A DNA stretch of 64,000 bases from Streptomyces sp. NBC_01244 (GTDB lineage: Bacteria; Actinomycetota; Actinomycetes; Streptomycetales; Streptomycetaceae), in assembly GCF_035987325.1 (NCBI RefSeq), contig NZ_CP108488.1, positions 4,898,001 through 4,962,000 on the forward strand. The letters are read 5' to 3'. Below, one piece after another: positions 33,803-42,002 of the stretch. The first letter of the stretch is position 1; every line of letters begins with the position of its first letter. The notes under the pieces are model-generated. The model ran no database searches. It had not been told where the DNA came from and worked only from the letters and a program-made list of their open reading frames with translations. The position numbers were made by a program, and so were the translations under genes.

Positions 33803-34660
33803 TCACCCTTCGGCTTGCCGGTAAATGATGGTGGTGGAACCCACGACGATCCTCGAACCGTCGCGGAGCGTAGCGCGGGTGGTGTGCTGCCCGTCCACCA
33901 CGATGCCGTTGGTGGACCCGAGATCCTGGATCGTCGAGGGCGTTCCGGTCCGGATCTCACAGTGCCGGCGCGATACGCCGGGGTCGTCGATCCGCACGTC
34001 GGCTTCGGTGCTTCGGCCGAGTACGAGCGTAGGGCGCGAGATCTGGTGGCGGGTGCCGTTGATCTCGATCCAGTGGCGCCGGACGGCGCCGCCGGTGGGC
34101 ACGGGAGCCGGTCCGCCCGGTCCTCCGTGTGCGCCGGGACCCTGTCGGCGCGCACCGGGACCGCCCGGGGGCGGTCCGGCGGGCATGGGCGGCGCGGAGG
34201 TCGGAGGGTATCCGTAGCCTCCGGGCTGGGCCGGGGGGGCCTGGTGGCCCTGACCCTGGCCTTGCTGGCCGGGGGACTGGGAGGTGCTGGAGGCGAGCGT
34301 GCGGCTGCGGACCCGGTAGAGCCCGGTGTCCAGGTCGTCGGCCTTCTCCAGCTGGACCTTGATGGGGCCCATGAAGCTGTAGCGCTGCTGCTTGGCGTAG
34401 TCGCGGACGAGGCCCGCGAGCTCGTCGCCGAGCTGGCCCGAGTAGGGGCTCAGGCGCTCGTAGTCGCCCGTGCTCAGCTCCACGATGAAGTCGTTGGGGA
34501 CGACCGTTCGCTCGCGGTTCCAGATGGTGGCGTTGTTGTCGCACTCGCGCTGGAGGGCGCCCGCGATCTCCACCGGCTGGACCTCGGACTTGAACACCTT
34601 GGCGAAGGTGCCGTTCACCAGACCTTCGAGTCGCTGCTCGAACCGCTTCAGGACTCCCAT
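33803..34660 (-). CDS. fhaA: FhaA: DUF3662 plus FHA domain protein
   Basis: ATG 34660 is preceded by GGAGGAGGT, which decides the start and gives 285 residues. Residues 1-120 are DUF3662 (VLKRFEQRLEGLVNGTFAKVF). A Pro/Gly/Gln-rich linker follows, then an FHA domain with LGRSTEADVRI, SRRHCEI and LGSTNGIVVD. It is the first gene of the fhaA-fhaB-pstP-ftsW/rodA-pbpA-pknB operon. In mycobacteria FhaA affects peptidoglycan synthesis and binds MviN/MurJ. Confidence 0.95.
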   Translation of the reverse strand: MGVLKRFEQRLEGLVNGTFAKVFKSEVQPVEIAGALQRECDNNATIWNRERTVVPNDFIVELSTGDYERLSPYSGQLGDELAGLVRDYAKQQRYSFMGPIKVQLEKADDLDTGLYRVRSRTLASSTSQSPGQQGQGQGHQAPPAQPGGYGYPPTSAPPMPAGPPPGGPGARRQGPGAHGGPGGPAPVPTGGAVRRHWIEINGTRHQISRPTLVLGRSTEADVRIDDPGVSRRHCEIRTGTPSTIQDLGSTNGIVVDGQHTTRATLRDGSRIVVGSTTIIYRQAEG

Positions 34661-34952
34661 GGGGCACCTCCTCCGTCGTTGTCGCCCTGTACTGCTTACT
34701 GATCGTATCCACGCATGGCGGATTCGGGTGGTTCCCCATCGGTCACGTGCGCAGGAGTGTTGGTCCTCACAAGCGATCGTAGGGGCGCCCCGAGGACAGT
34801 GTCCCGCACCGGCGGCCGAGTACGGGAGGGGCGGTCGTCGGCGGGAGCCGGGAGAGCACGAAAAGCGATGTGAATCCACCCCATCCGACGTGCTAATGTT
34901 CCGATGTCGCCAGGGGAACGGCCCGCAAGGGAAGAACCGCTGGTAGCCACTT
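34661..34952. promoter_or_regulatory. Divergent promoter region between fhaA and tRNA-Leu
   Basis: This 292-bp gap must contain the leftward promoter of the six-gene fhaA operon and the rightward tRNA promoter. I see no clear -35/-10 pair of good match and no coding region. Confidence 0.45.
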
Positions 34953-35035
34953 GCGCGAGTGGCGGAACGGCAGACGCGCTGGCTTCAGGTGCCAGTGTCC
35001 TTCGGGACGTGGGGGTTCAAATCCCCCCTCGCGCA
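34953..35035 (+). tRNA. tRNA-Leu (anticodon CAG)
   Basis: The acceptor stem GCGCGAG (34953-34959) pairs with CTCGCGC (35028-35034), with discriminator A. The anticodon stem CTGGC/GCCAG frames loop TTCAGGT with CAG at 34986-34988. A long variable arm and the GGTTCAAAT T-loop fit a class II leucine tRNA. CCA is not encoded. Confidence 0.97.
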
Positions 35036-35043
35036 CAGTTGAG

Positions 35044-35083
35044 AGAGCCCCCGCTCCGGAGAGATCCGGAGCGGGGGCTCTTT
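35044..35083 (+). terminator. Terminator after tRNA-Leu
   Basis: A perfect 17-bp stem (35044-35060 with 35065-35081), a GAGA tetraloop and a short T-run. Confidence 0.93.
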
Positions 35084-35387
35084 CGTTGTGTCCGGGGGTG
35101 CGGGCCGGGGGTCCGGGGTGCGGGCGGGGCGTGACGAGGGTCTCGGGTGGCCGGTGGCCGGTGACCGGCGCGTGCTGCGTGGTGCGCCCGCGGGTCGGAG
35201 GAATGAGGGGCCGGACCCTCCTCTCGGCGGGCGCACATTCCAGACCGATAAAAACCGGGAAATTCACGGGGGCGGCGGACTCCGGCCGTGGTCGTCGAGG
35301 CGAGGCCGGGCGATGAGCGCGGCCCGCGCTGCGCCGGGAGACTTTCGTTGAGGGGGGCGCGACTAAAGAGGGCAGCCCGGTGGCGGG
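35084..35387. other. Intergenic region upstream of the two-component system
   Basis: About 300 bp without a supported gene. It contains GC-rich low-complexity sequence (35095-35170) and a lower-GC patch near 35245-35268 that could contain the histidine-kinase promoter. I cannot define the promoter. Confidence 0.4.
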
Positions 35388-37091
35388 GTGGTGTCTAGGG
35401 TCGGCCGGGTGGATGTGACGGCGAGGGCGCGTGCGGGATGGGACTGGGTGAAGGGGCCCGAGCCCTGGACCCGGCGGATGCTGGCGGGGGATCTCGCGCT
35501 GGCCGTGGTGCTGGTGCTGCTCGGGGTGGGGGTCGAGGAGCTCGACAAGGGCTCCACGACCCGGATGGTGGCCAGCGCCGTGTCCGTGGTGGTGCTGACC
35601 CTGCTGCGGCGGCGGCTTCCGGTGTTCACGCTGGTGGTCGGTTCGGCCGTCGGCGCGTACCTTCCCGGGGCGTTCCTCGTGGCGATCCCGCTCGGCTGGT
35701 CGGCGGGGCGGCGCATCGTCGGCGTCGGGCGGGCCCTCGGCGCCTTCACCGCGGCCTTCGCCGCGGTGGTGGGCCTCTCCGTGTTCAAGGAGTGGTCGCA
35801 GGGGCAGCCGGTGCTGATCGTCGTCTTCGGCACCCTGATGTTCCTGGCCATGGTGGTCATGCCCGGTCTGGCCAGCCGCTACTGGTCCCAGCGCGGCACG
35901 CTGCTGCGCGCCCTCCAGGAGCGCAACACCCAACTGCTGCGCGAACGGGCGATGGTCGCGGGCCAGGCCCGGCTGCGCGAACGCCAGCGCATCGCCCAGG
36001 ACATGCACGACAGCCTCGGCCACCAGCTCGCGCTGATCTCGGTGCACACCGGTGCGCTGGAGGTCGATCCCGTCCTGACCGACCGGCAGCGGGAGGCGGT
36101 GGGCGTGCTGCGCCAGGCCTCGGTCGCCGCCATGCACGAGCTGCGCGAGGTCGTCGGGATCCTGCGGGACGGGGTGGAGGCGCCGCTGCCGGTCGAGGAG
36201 GCGCAGCCCGCCGCGCGCGGGGTGGCGGGCATCGCCGGGATCGTGGAGTCGGCGCGGAGCGCGGGGACGGACGTACGGCTCACCACCGCGGGGCAGCCCA
36301 GGCCGCTGGTCGCGGCGTGCGACCACGCGGCGTACCGGATCGCGCAGGAGGCGCTGACCAACGCCTACAAGCACGCGCCGGGCGCGCCCATCACGGTGGA
36401 ACTGCGCTACGAGGACGACTCCTTGGTGGTGGAGATCGCCAACGGTCCGGCCGCCGGTCCGGGCGCCGGTGAGGTGGTGTCCGGCGGGCAGGGGCTGACC
36501 GGGCTGCGCGAACGGGCCCGGCTGGTCGGCGGCATGGTCTACGCGGGGGCCGCGGAGGGCGGCGGATTCCGGGTGGCCGGGGTGCTCCCGTACGGGACCG
36601 AGCCGGCCGGGGCGCAGGAGGCCTGGGCGGAGGAGGTCGCCGACGACTTCGGACAGCGGGGGCGGGGCGGTGGGCAGGCTCCGATCGACTGGGAAGCGGT
36701 CGACCGGAAGCTGCTGAGCGGGGGCGGACGGGCCGGGGGCGTGACGCTGGGCTGCGGGATCGCGATCGCGGCCATGGTGGTGCTGGTGATCGTGATCGGG
36801 GCCGCGGTGGCGTTGCTGGTGGGCTCGGTGGGCGATGCGATGCTCGGCAAGGACGAGTACGACGCCGTCCACGTGGGCGACGCGGAGGACGCGGTGCGGT
36901 CGAGGCTGCCCAGTGGGGACAGCGTCTTGACCGAGGGGCTCGACCGGAAGGGGCCGCCGCGTCCGAAGGGCGCGACGTGTCTGGCCTTCCTGGCGGACGA
37001 TGACACCGACCTCGGCACCGACAGCGTTTTCCGGTTCTGCTTCAAGGACGGCAAGCTCGTCGACAAGCAGGCGTACCAGGCCAAGCAGTAG
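35388..37091 (+). CDS. NarL-type sensor histidine kinase with an extra C-terminal membrane domain
   Basis: The start is uncertain: GTG 35388, 35409 and 35415 are all in frame. Four or five membrane helices come first, then the dimerisation helix ERQRIAQDMHDSLGHQLALI with the phospho-accepting His, and an ATPase domain with QEALTNAYKHAPGA and GLTGLRERARLVGG. Unusually, about 150 more residues follow: a Gly/Arg linker, another membrane helix (AIAAMVVLVIVIGAAVALLVG) and a small outer domain with two Cys (residues about 490-567). It pairs with the regulator 8 bp downstream. The signal is unknown. Confidence 0.92.
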   Translation: MVSRVGRVDVTARARAGWDWVKGPEPWTRRMLAGDLALAVVLVLLGVGVEELDKGSTTRMVASAVSVVVLTLLRRRLPVFTLVVGSAVGAYLPGAFLVAIPLGWSAGRRIVGVGRALGAFTAAFAAVVGLSVFKEWSQGQPVLIVVFGTLMFLAMVVMPGLASRYWSQRGTLLRALQERNTQLLRERAMVAGQARLRERQRIAQDMHDSLGHQLALISVHTGALEVDPVLTDRQREAVGVLRQASVAAMHELREVVGILRDGVEAPLPVEEAQPAARGVAGIAGIVESARSAGTDVRLTTAGQPRPLVAACDHAAYRIAQEALTNAYKHAPGAPITVELRYEDDSLVVEIANGPAAGPGAGEVVSGGQGLTGLRERARLVGGMVYAGAAEGGGFRVAGVLPYGTEPAGAQEAWAEEVADDFGQRGRGGGQAPIDWEAVDRKLLSGGGRAGGVTLGCGIAIAAMVVLVIVIGAAVALLVGSVGDAMLGKDEYDAVHVGDAEDAVRSRLPSGDSVLTEGLDRKGPPRPKGATCLAFLADDDTDLGTDSVFRFCFKDGKLVDKQAYQAKQ

Positions 37092-37099
37092 GAGCTCGG

Positions 37100-37759
37100 G
37101 TGACAGCCAAGGTGATCCGCGTGGTGATCGCTGACGACGAACCGCTGATCCGGGCCGGGATCAGGATGATCCTGACCTCGGCGGCGGACATCGAGGTCGT
37201 CGCCGAGGCGGCGAACGGCCGGGAGGCGGTGGAACTGGCCCGGGCGCACGGCCCGGACGTGATGCTGCTGGACATCCAGATGCCGGTGATGGACGGGCTG
37301 ACGGCGCTTGCCGAGCTCGGGCGGGCGGCGCCCGAGGTGCGGGCGCTGATCCTGACCACCTTCGGGGAGAAGGAGAACGTGCTGCGGGCGCTGAGCGGCG
37401 GCGGTGCGGGGTTCCTGCTGAAGGACTCGGCGCCCGGCGAACTCATCGGCGCGGTGCGGGCGGCCGCGATGGGTGACGCGTACCTGTCCCCGGCGGCTAC
37501 CCGGCACGTGGTGGACCAGCTCGCGTCCGGCCGGACGGCCGGCCGCGACGAGCAGGCGAGGCGCAGGGTGGCCGAACTGAGCGAGCGGGAACGGGGAGTG
37601 CTGGCGCTGCTGGGGGAGGGGCTGTCGAACGCGGACGCGGGGCGGCGGCTGCACATGAGCGAGGCCACGGTGAAGACGTACGTGAGCCGGATCCTGGCGA
37701 AACTGGAATGCGAGAACCGGGTACAGGCGGCCCTGCTGGCCAGGGACGCCGGCCTCTAG
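37100..37759 (+). CDS. LuxR/NarL-family response regulator
   Basis: The 219-residue protein has a receiver domain with IADDEPLIRAG, the phospho-accepting Asp in VMLLDIQMPVMDG and Lys in FLLKDSAPGEL. The C-terminal helix-turn-helix has LSERERGVLALLGEGLSNADAG and SEATVKTYVSRILAKL. It is the partner of the histidine kinase, starting at GTG 8 bp after its stop. Confidence 0.96.
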   Translation: MTAKVIRVVIADDEPLIRAGIRMILTSAADIEVVAEAANGREAVELARAHGPDVMLLDIQMPVMDGLTALAELGRAAPEVRALILTTFGEKENVLRALSGGGAGFLLKDSAPGELIGAVRAAAMGDAYLSPAATRHVVDQLASGRTAGRDEQARRRVAELSERERGVLALLGEGLSNADAGRRLHMSEATVKTYVSRILAKLECENRVQAALLARDAGL

Positions 37760-37803
37760 GTACGGTCGGGCCGAAATCCGATGGCGATCAGGGGGCGGGG
37801 CGC

Positions 37804-39252
37804 ATGACGGTGGTAGCGCAGCAGCGGGGCGTGGGACCGGAGTCGAAGGTACGGATCCCGGAGGTCGAGGGGTTCGCTCCGCGGCACTCGGGTTCGTCGG
37901 CGGGGTCGCCCGCCGGCTCCCCCCGGGAGGCGGGCAAGGCGCTGCGGACGCGGGTGCCCCGGGCGGCGCACGCACGGTTCGAGGCCCCGGCCGACCGGCC
38001 GGACGCGGTGCGGGCGGTGGAGGAGTCAAACGTCGGACGGGTCGCCGAGCTCACGCCGATACGGGTCGGCCGGATGGCCGCCAACCCCTTCGCCTTCCTG
38101 CGCGGGGCGGCCGGTCTGATGGCCCACGACCTCTCCGGCGGTCCCGTGACCGGGATCGGCGCGCAGATCTGCGGCGACGCTCACGCGGCCAACTTCGGTC
38201 TGTACGGGGACGCGCGAGGCCGGCTGGTCATCGACCTCAACGACTTCGACGAGACGGTCTTCGGCCCGTGGGAGTGGGACCTCAAGCGGCTGGCCACCTC
38301 GCTGGTCCTGGCGGGCCGGGTGGCCGGCGCGGACGAGGCCACCTGCCGGGCGGCCGCGCACGACACGGTGGGCGCCTACCGGCGCACGATGCGCCTGCTG
38401 GCCAAACTGCCGGCCCTCGACGCGTGGAACGCCATCGCGGACGAGGAACTGGTCTCGCACACCGACGCCCGTGACCTGCTGGGCACCCTGGAACGGGTCT
38501 CGGAGAAGGCCCGCAACAACACCTCCGCCCGGTTCGCCGCGAAGTCCACCGAGCCCACGCCCGACGGGGGCCGGGCCTTCGTGGACGCGCTGCCCGTGCT
38601 GCGCCGGGTCGGAGACGGGGAGGCGGCGGCCGTGGCGGCCGCGCTGGGCCCGTACCTGGAGACCCTGCAGGGCGACCGGCTGCCGCTGCTGGCCCGGTAC
38701 GCGATCCACGACGTGGCCTTCCGGGTGGTGGGCACGGGCAGCGTCGGCACCCGCTCGTACGTGGTGCTGCTGCTCGACCACCGGGGTGAAGCGCTGGTCC
38801 TCCAGGTGAAGGAGGCCCGGCCCTCCGCCCTGCTGCCGCACCTGCCCGGGCTCGGCTTCGTCTCCCCGCCGGAGGAGCACGAGGGCCGCCGGGTGGTGGC
38901 CGGGCAGAAGCGGATGCAGGTGGTCTCCGACATCCTGCTGGGCTGGACGACGGTGGAGGGGCGGCCCTTCCAGGTCCGCCAGTTCCGCAACCGCAAGGGC
39001 AGCGTGGACCCGGCGGCACTGGCCGCCGACCAGTTCGACGACTACGGGCGGATGACCGGAGCCCTGCTGGCGAGGGCGCACGCGCACAGCGCGGATCCGC
39101 GGCTGCTGTCCGGGTACTGCGGCAAGAGCGACGAGCTGGACGAGGCGATCGCCGGCTTCGCCGTGGCCTACGCCGACCGGAGCGAGGCCGACCACGCGGT
39201 GCTGGTGGCGGCCGTGCGGTCGGGGCGGATCGCGGCGACGACTGGAGTCTGA
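37804..39252 (+). CDS. DUF2252 family protein
   Basis: ATG 37804 gives 482 residues. The family's kinase-like core is visible in GAQICGDAHAANFG, VIDLNDFDETVFGPWEWDLKRL and VQVKEARPS. DUF2252 proteins share features with aminoglycoside phosphotransferase-like folds, but no substrate is established. It starts 44 bp after the response regulator and may be co-transcribed. A short tandem duplication of GGGGTCTGAGCGGCC (39259-39290) follows the stop. Confidence 0.92.
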   Translation: MTVVAQQRGVGPESKVRIPEVEGFAPRHSGSSAGSPAGSPREAGKALRTRVPRAAHARFEAPADRPDAVRAVEESNVGRVAELTPIRVGRMAANPFAFLRGAAGLMAHDLSGGPVTGIGAQICGDAHAANFGLYGDARGRLVIDLNDFDETVFGPWEWDLKRLATSLVLAGRVAGADEATCRAAAHDTVGAYRRTMRLLAKLPALDAWNAIADEELVSHTDARDLLGTLERVSEKARNNTSARFAAKSTEPTPDGGRAFVDALPVLRRVGDGEAAAVAAALGPYLETLQGDRLPLLARYAIHDVAFRVVGTGSVGTRSYVVLLLDHRGEALVLQVKEARPSALLPHLPGLGFVSPPEEHEGRRVVAGQKRMQVVSDILLGWTTVEGRPFQVRQFRNRKGSVDPAALAADQFDDYGRMTGALLARAHAHSADPRLLSGYCGKSDELDEAIAGFAVAYADRSEADHAVLVAAVRSGRIAATTGV

Positions 39253-39317
39253 GCAGACGGGGTCTGAGCGGCCGGGGTCTGAGCGGCCGGGGCCCGGGAC
39301 CGGGTCCGCAGCCGGGA

Positions 39318-39333
39318 TGTTTCACGTGAAACC
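39318..39333. other. parS: parS site, first of a pair
   Basis: The perfect core GTTTCACGTGAAAC is at 39319-39332, in the gap between the DUF2252 and J-domain-like genes. Confidence 0.95.
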
Positions 39334-39339
39334 GGTGGA

Positions 39340-39355
39340 TGTTTCACGTGAAACA
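39340..39355. other. parS: parS site, second of a pair
   Basis: The perfect 16-bp TGTTTCACGTGAAACA lies with its centre 22 bp from the first site, about two helix turns apart and therefore on roughly the same face. Confidence 0.95.
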
Positions 39356-39384
39356 CCCGGGCCCCTGGGCCTTAGGCTGGCCGG

Positions 39385-40230
39385 GTGAGCGAGCAGACAG
39401 TTCCCGAAGCGTCCGAGCCCGGCTCCGGCGAAGGCCCCGGCCCCGCTGCCGACGAGCGGCCCGAGGCGCGCCTGGAGCGCGCCGTGCGGGCTGCCGAGCA
39501 GGCACTGATCGAGTTCGAGATCGCGGTGGAGACCTTCCGGGTGGAGGTCGAGAACTTCTCCCGCCTCCACCACCAGAAGCTCGGGCCGATGTACTCGCGG
39601 CTCGACGAGCTCGACGCCCTGATCGCCGAGGCGAAGGCGGCGAGGACCGGGGATCCGGAGGACCTGCGCCGTGCGCGCGATGCCCGCTCGCTGGTGATGC
39701 CGATGCCCGGGGTGGACGAGCTGTTCCACGACTGGCTGGACGGCGACGGGATGTCCGACGACGCCTCCGCGATGCTCACCGACCGCGCGGTGCGGCCGCC
39801 GGATCGGGTGCGCCCCTCGGAGGAGGTGCGCCGCCTCTACCGCGAGCTGGTCCGCCAGGCGCATCCCGACCTCGCTCAGGACGAGGCCGAGCGCGAGCGG
39901 CGCGATGCGTTCATCGTGCGGGTCAACGCGGCCTACGGACGTGGCGAGGAGCAGGTGCTGCGCGAGCTGGCGCAGGAGTGGGCGGCGGGCCCGGCACCGG
40001 CCGAACCGCGGCTGAGCGAGAGCGAGGAACTGTACGAGCGCCTCGAGTGGCTCTCGCGCCGCAAGGAGCTGCTGTCGGTGGTGGCCCGGGAGCTCGAGGA
40101 GAGCGCGATCGGGTCGATGCTGCGGATGGCCCCGGAGGACCCGGACCGGCTGCTGGAGGAGATCGCCGAGCAGCTGCTCGGCGACGTCGAGAAGCGCGAG
40201 GCGGAGCTGGCGGCGCTCGCCGCCGAGTGA
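39385..40230 (+). CDS. J-domain-like coiled-coil protein
   Basis: The 281-residue protein starts at GTG 39385. Residues 25-110 form a coiled coil, residues about 140-190 resemble a J domain (RRLYRELVRQAHPDLA with the HPD tripeptide, then FIVRVNAAYGRG), and a second coiled coil ends the protein. J domains activate Hsp70 (DnaK) proteins. The J-like segment is central rather than N-terminal and short, so a full co-chaperone role is uncertain. Confidence 0.85.
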   Translation: MSEQTVPEASEPGSGEGPGPAADERPEARLERAVRAAEQALIEFEIAVETFRVEVENFSRLHHQKLGPMYSRLDELDALIAEAKAARTGDPEDLRRARDARSLVMPMPGVDELFHDWLDGDGMSDDASAMLTDRAVRPPDRVRPSEEVRRLYRELVRQAHPDLAQDEAERERRDAFIVRVNAAYGRGEEQVLRELAQEWAAGPAPAEPRLSESEELYERLEWLSRRKELLSVVARELEESAIGSMLRMAPEDPDRLLEEIAEQLLGDVEKREAELAALAAE

Positions 40231-40322
40231 CCCCGGGGCGGCCGGCGCCGGCGGCCGGACGGGCCGGCCGGCCGGGTCGGATAGGTTGGCTCAGCTATCC
40301 GTGACGAGAGAAGGCGACAGAC

Positions 40323-40667
40323 ATGAACTCCGGACCGCTTCCCTCGGTGGCCGCCTCCGCATTGCCCTCCGAAGCCCTTGTCCTCGACGTTCGCGAGAAC
40401 GACGAATGGGCGGCCGGCCACGCCGAGGGCGCGCTGCACATCCCGATGAGCGAGTTCGTGGCGCGCATCGGTGAGCTGACCGAGAAGATCGAGGACGAGC
40501 GCCCGGTCTACGTGATGTGCCGGGTCGGCGGACGCTCCGCCCAGGTGGCCCAGTACCTGCGGGGCCAGGACATCGACGCCGTGAACGTGGCCGGCGGCAT
40601 GCAGGACTGGGAGGCCGCGGGCCGCCCGGTCGTCACCGACGCGGGCACCCCGGGCTTCGTCGTCTGA
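40323..40667 (+). CDS. Rhodanese-like sulfurtransferase
   Basis: The 114-residue single-domain protein has LDVRENDEWAAGHAEGALHIPM, the active-site Cys in YVMCRVGGRSAQVA and AVNVAGGMQDWEAAG. It is a GlpE-size rhodanese that transfers sulfur from persulfide. AGAAGG precedes the ATG. It is convergent with the acyl-CoA dehydrogenase 25 bp downstream. Confidence 0.96.
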   Translation: MNSGPLPSVAASALPSEALVLDVRENDEWAAGHAEGALHIPMSEFVARIGELTEKIEDERPVYVMCRVGGRSAQVAQYLRGQDIDAVNVAGGMQDWEAAGRPVVTDAGTPGFVV

Positions 40668-40692
40668 GGCCACTGCCGCCGAAGGTAACGGC

Positions 40693-41844
40693 CTAGGCGA
40701 GGGGGTGGGCGGCCAGCAGGTCGCCCAGGGCCTCCTCGTGGGCCGCGGCCGGGCCGAGCTGGAGCTCCAGCTGCTTGGCCCAGGCGTGGTAGCGGTGGAG
40801 CGGGTAGTCGGTGTCGGCGCCGAAGCCGCCGTGCAGGTGCTGTGCGGTCTGTACGACGCGGCGTACGCCCTCCGAGGCCCAGATCTTGGCCACGGCCACA
40901 TCACCGGCGCTCGGCAGCGGTCCGCCCGCTCCGCCCGTGGAGGCGTCGAGTCGCCAGGCGGCCTGCCAGAGGGTGACCTCCATGGCGCGCAGGTCGATGT
41001 AGCGGTCGGCGGCCTGGACGGCGACGGCCTGGAAGCTGGCCACCGGGAAGCCGAACTGCTCGCGCTTGCTCGTGTACTGGCTGGTCATGGTGAGCACGTT
41101 CTCGCCGAGGCCGAGCGCGAGCGCGCAGGTCCCGGTGGCCAGGAGCTGGCGCAGGTGGTCCCAGACGCCGGGCGCTTCGATCAGGTGCGCGGCCGGGACC
41201 CGTACGCCGTCGAGGGTGAGCTCGGCGAGCCGCTCCCCGCTGGTGGAGTACTGCTCCGCGAGGGACAGGCCCTCGGCGCCCCGGGGGACGAACGCGAGGA
41301 CGGCCTCGCCCTCCCCGGTGTGGGCCGGTACGGCGGTCCAGTCGGCGCTGTGCGCCCAGGCGACGGCCGTCTGGAGCCCCTCCAGGACCCAGGTGTCGGC
41401 GTCCTGTCGTTCCTGCCGTGCGGTGACGGCCAGTTCGGCCGGGTCGTGGCCGCTGCGGCCGTGCGCGGCGACGGTGAGGACGACGCTGCCCTGCCCGGCG
41501 CCGGGCAGCAGGGCGCCGGTCAGCTCGGGGCTGCCGTGGGCCTGGACGGTCATGGCGGTGGCGCAGTGCTCCAGCAGCGGCACCCGGGCCAGTACCTTCG
41601 CGGCCTCGCGCAGGACCAGGCACAGGGCGATGGCGTCGAGTCCGGAGCCGCCGTGCTCCTCGGTGAGGACCAGGCTCAGCAGGTCGGAGTCGGCGAGCTT
41701 GGCCCACAGCTCGCGGTCGAACTCCTCGGCCACCGCCCTCGGCGTGAGTGCGGGGCTGGGCACGCCGTCGGGGACCACGTCCGCGAACACGGCCTTGGCC
41801 GCCTCGACGGCGGCCTGCTGCTCCTCGGTGAAGGTGAAGTCCAC
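40693..41844 (-). CDS. Acyl-CoA dehydrogenase
   Basis: GTG 41844 is preceded by GGGAGG, giving 383 residues (VDFTFTEEQQAAV). It has LTEEHGGSGLDAI in the N-terminal domain, the flavin-domain SKREQFGFPVASFQAV and a C-terminal HLHGGFGADTDYPLHRY. The usual Glu-containing catalytic segment is not obvious, as in the steroid/FadE-like subgroup whose members work as heteromers. A KstR-like palindrome lies 53 bp upstream. It probably oxidises a ring- or side-chain CoA thioester. Confidence 0.9.
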   Translation of the reverse strand: MDFTFTEEQQAAVEAAKAVFADVVPDGVPSPALTPRAVAEEFDRELWAKLADSDLLSLVLTEEHGGSGLDAIALCLVLREAAKVLARVPLLEHCATAMTVQAHGSPELTGALLPGAGQGSVVLTVAAHGRSGHDPAELAVTARQERQDADTWVLEGLQTAVAWAHSADWTAVPAHTGEGEAVLAFVPRGAEGLSLAEQYSTSGERLAELTLDGVRVPAAHLIEAPGVWDHLRQLLATGTCALALGLGENVLTMTSQYTSKREQFGFPVASFQAVAVQAADRYIDLRAMEVTLWQAAWRLDASTGGAGGPLPSAGDVAVAKIWASEGVRRVVQTAQHLHGGFGADTDYPLHRYHAWAKQLELQLGPAAAHEEALGDLLAAHPLA

Positions 41845-41896
41845 TGCCTGTCCTCCCGCGTACCCGAATCGTGCTCTGCCTGACGGTGCGTCAAGA

Positions 41897-41911
41897 TAGA
41901 ACACGTTTCTA
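41897..41911. promoter_or_regulatory. Candidate TetR-type (KstR-like) operator
   Basis: TAGAACACGTTTCTA has TAGAA/TTCTA arms. It is one inserted T away from TAGAACACGTTCTA, a perfect match to the KstR consensus TnnAACnnGTTnnA. It is upstream of the acyl-CoA dehydrogenase. Confidence 0.5.
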
Positions 41912-42002
41912 AAAAAGCACAGCCTGGAAATTTGACAGGGGGACGGCAGCGGGACGGGAGAGGACGGTCGGGGTGACGGCCAGGGCCGCGCCGTCACCCT
42001 CC

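Noticed and set aside
34940..35134. Small proteins starting MREWRNGRRAG over the tRNA.
   Set aside because: They are translations of the tRNA-Leu sequence and its terminator.
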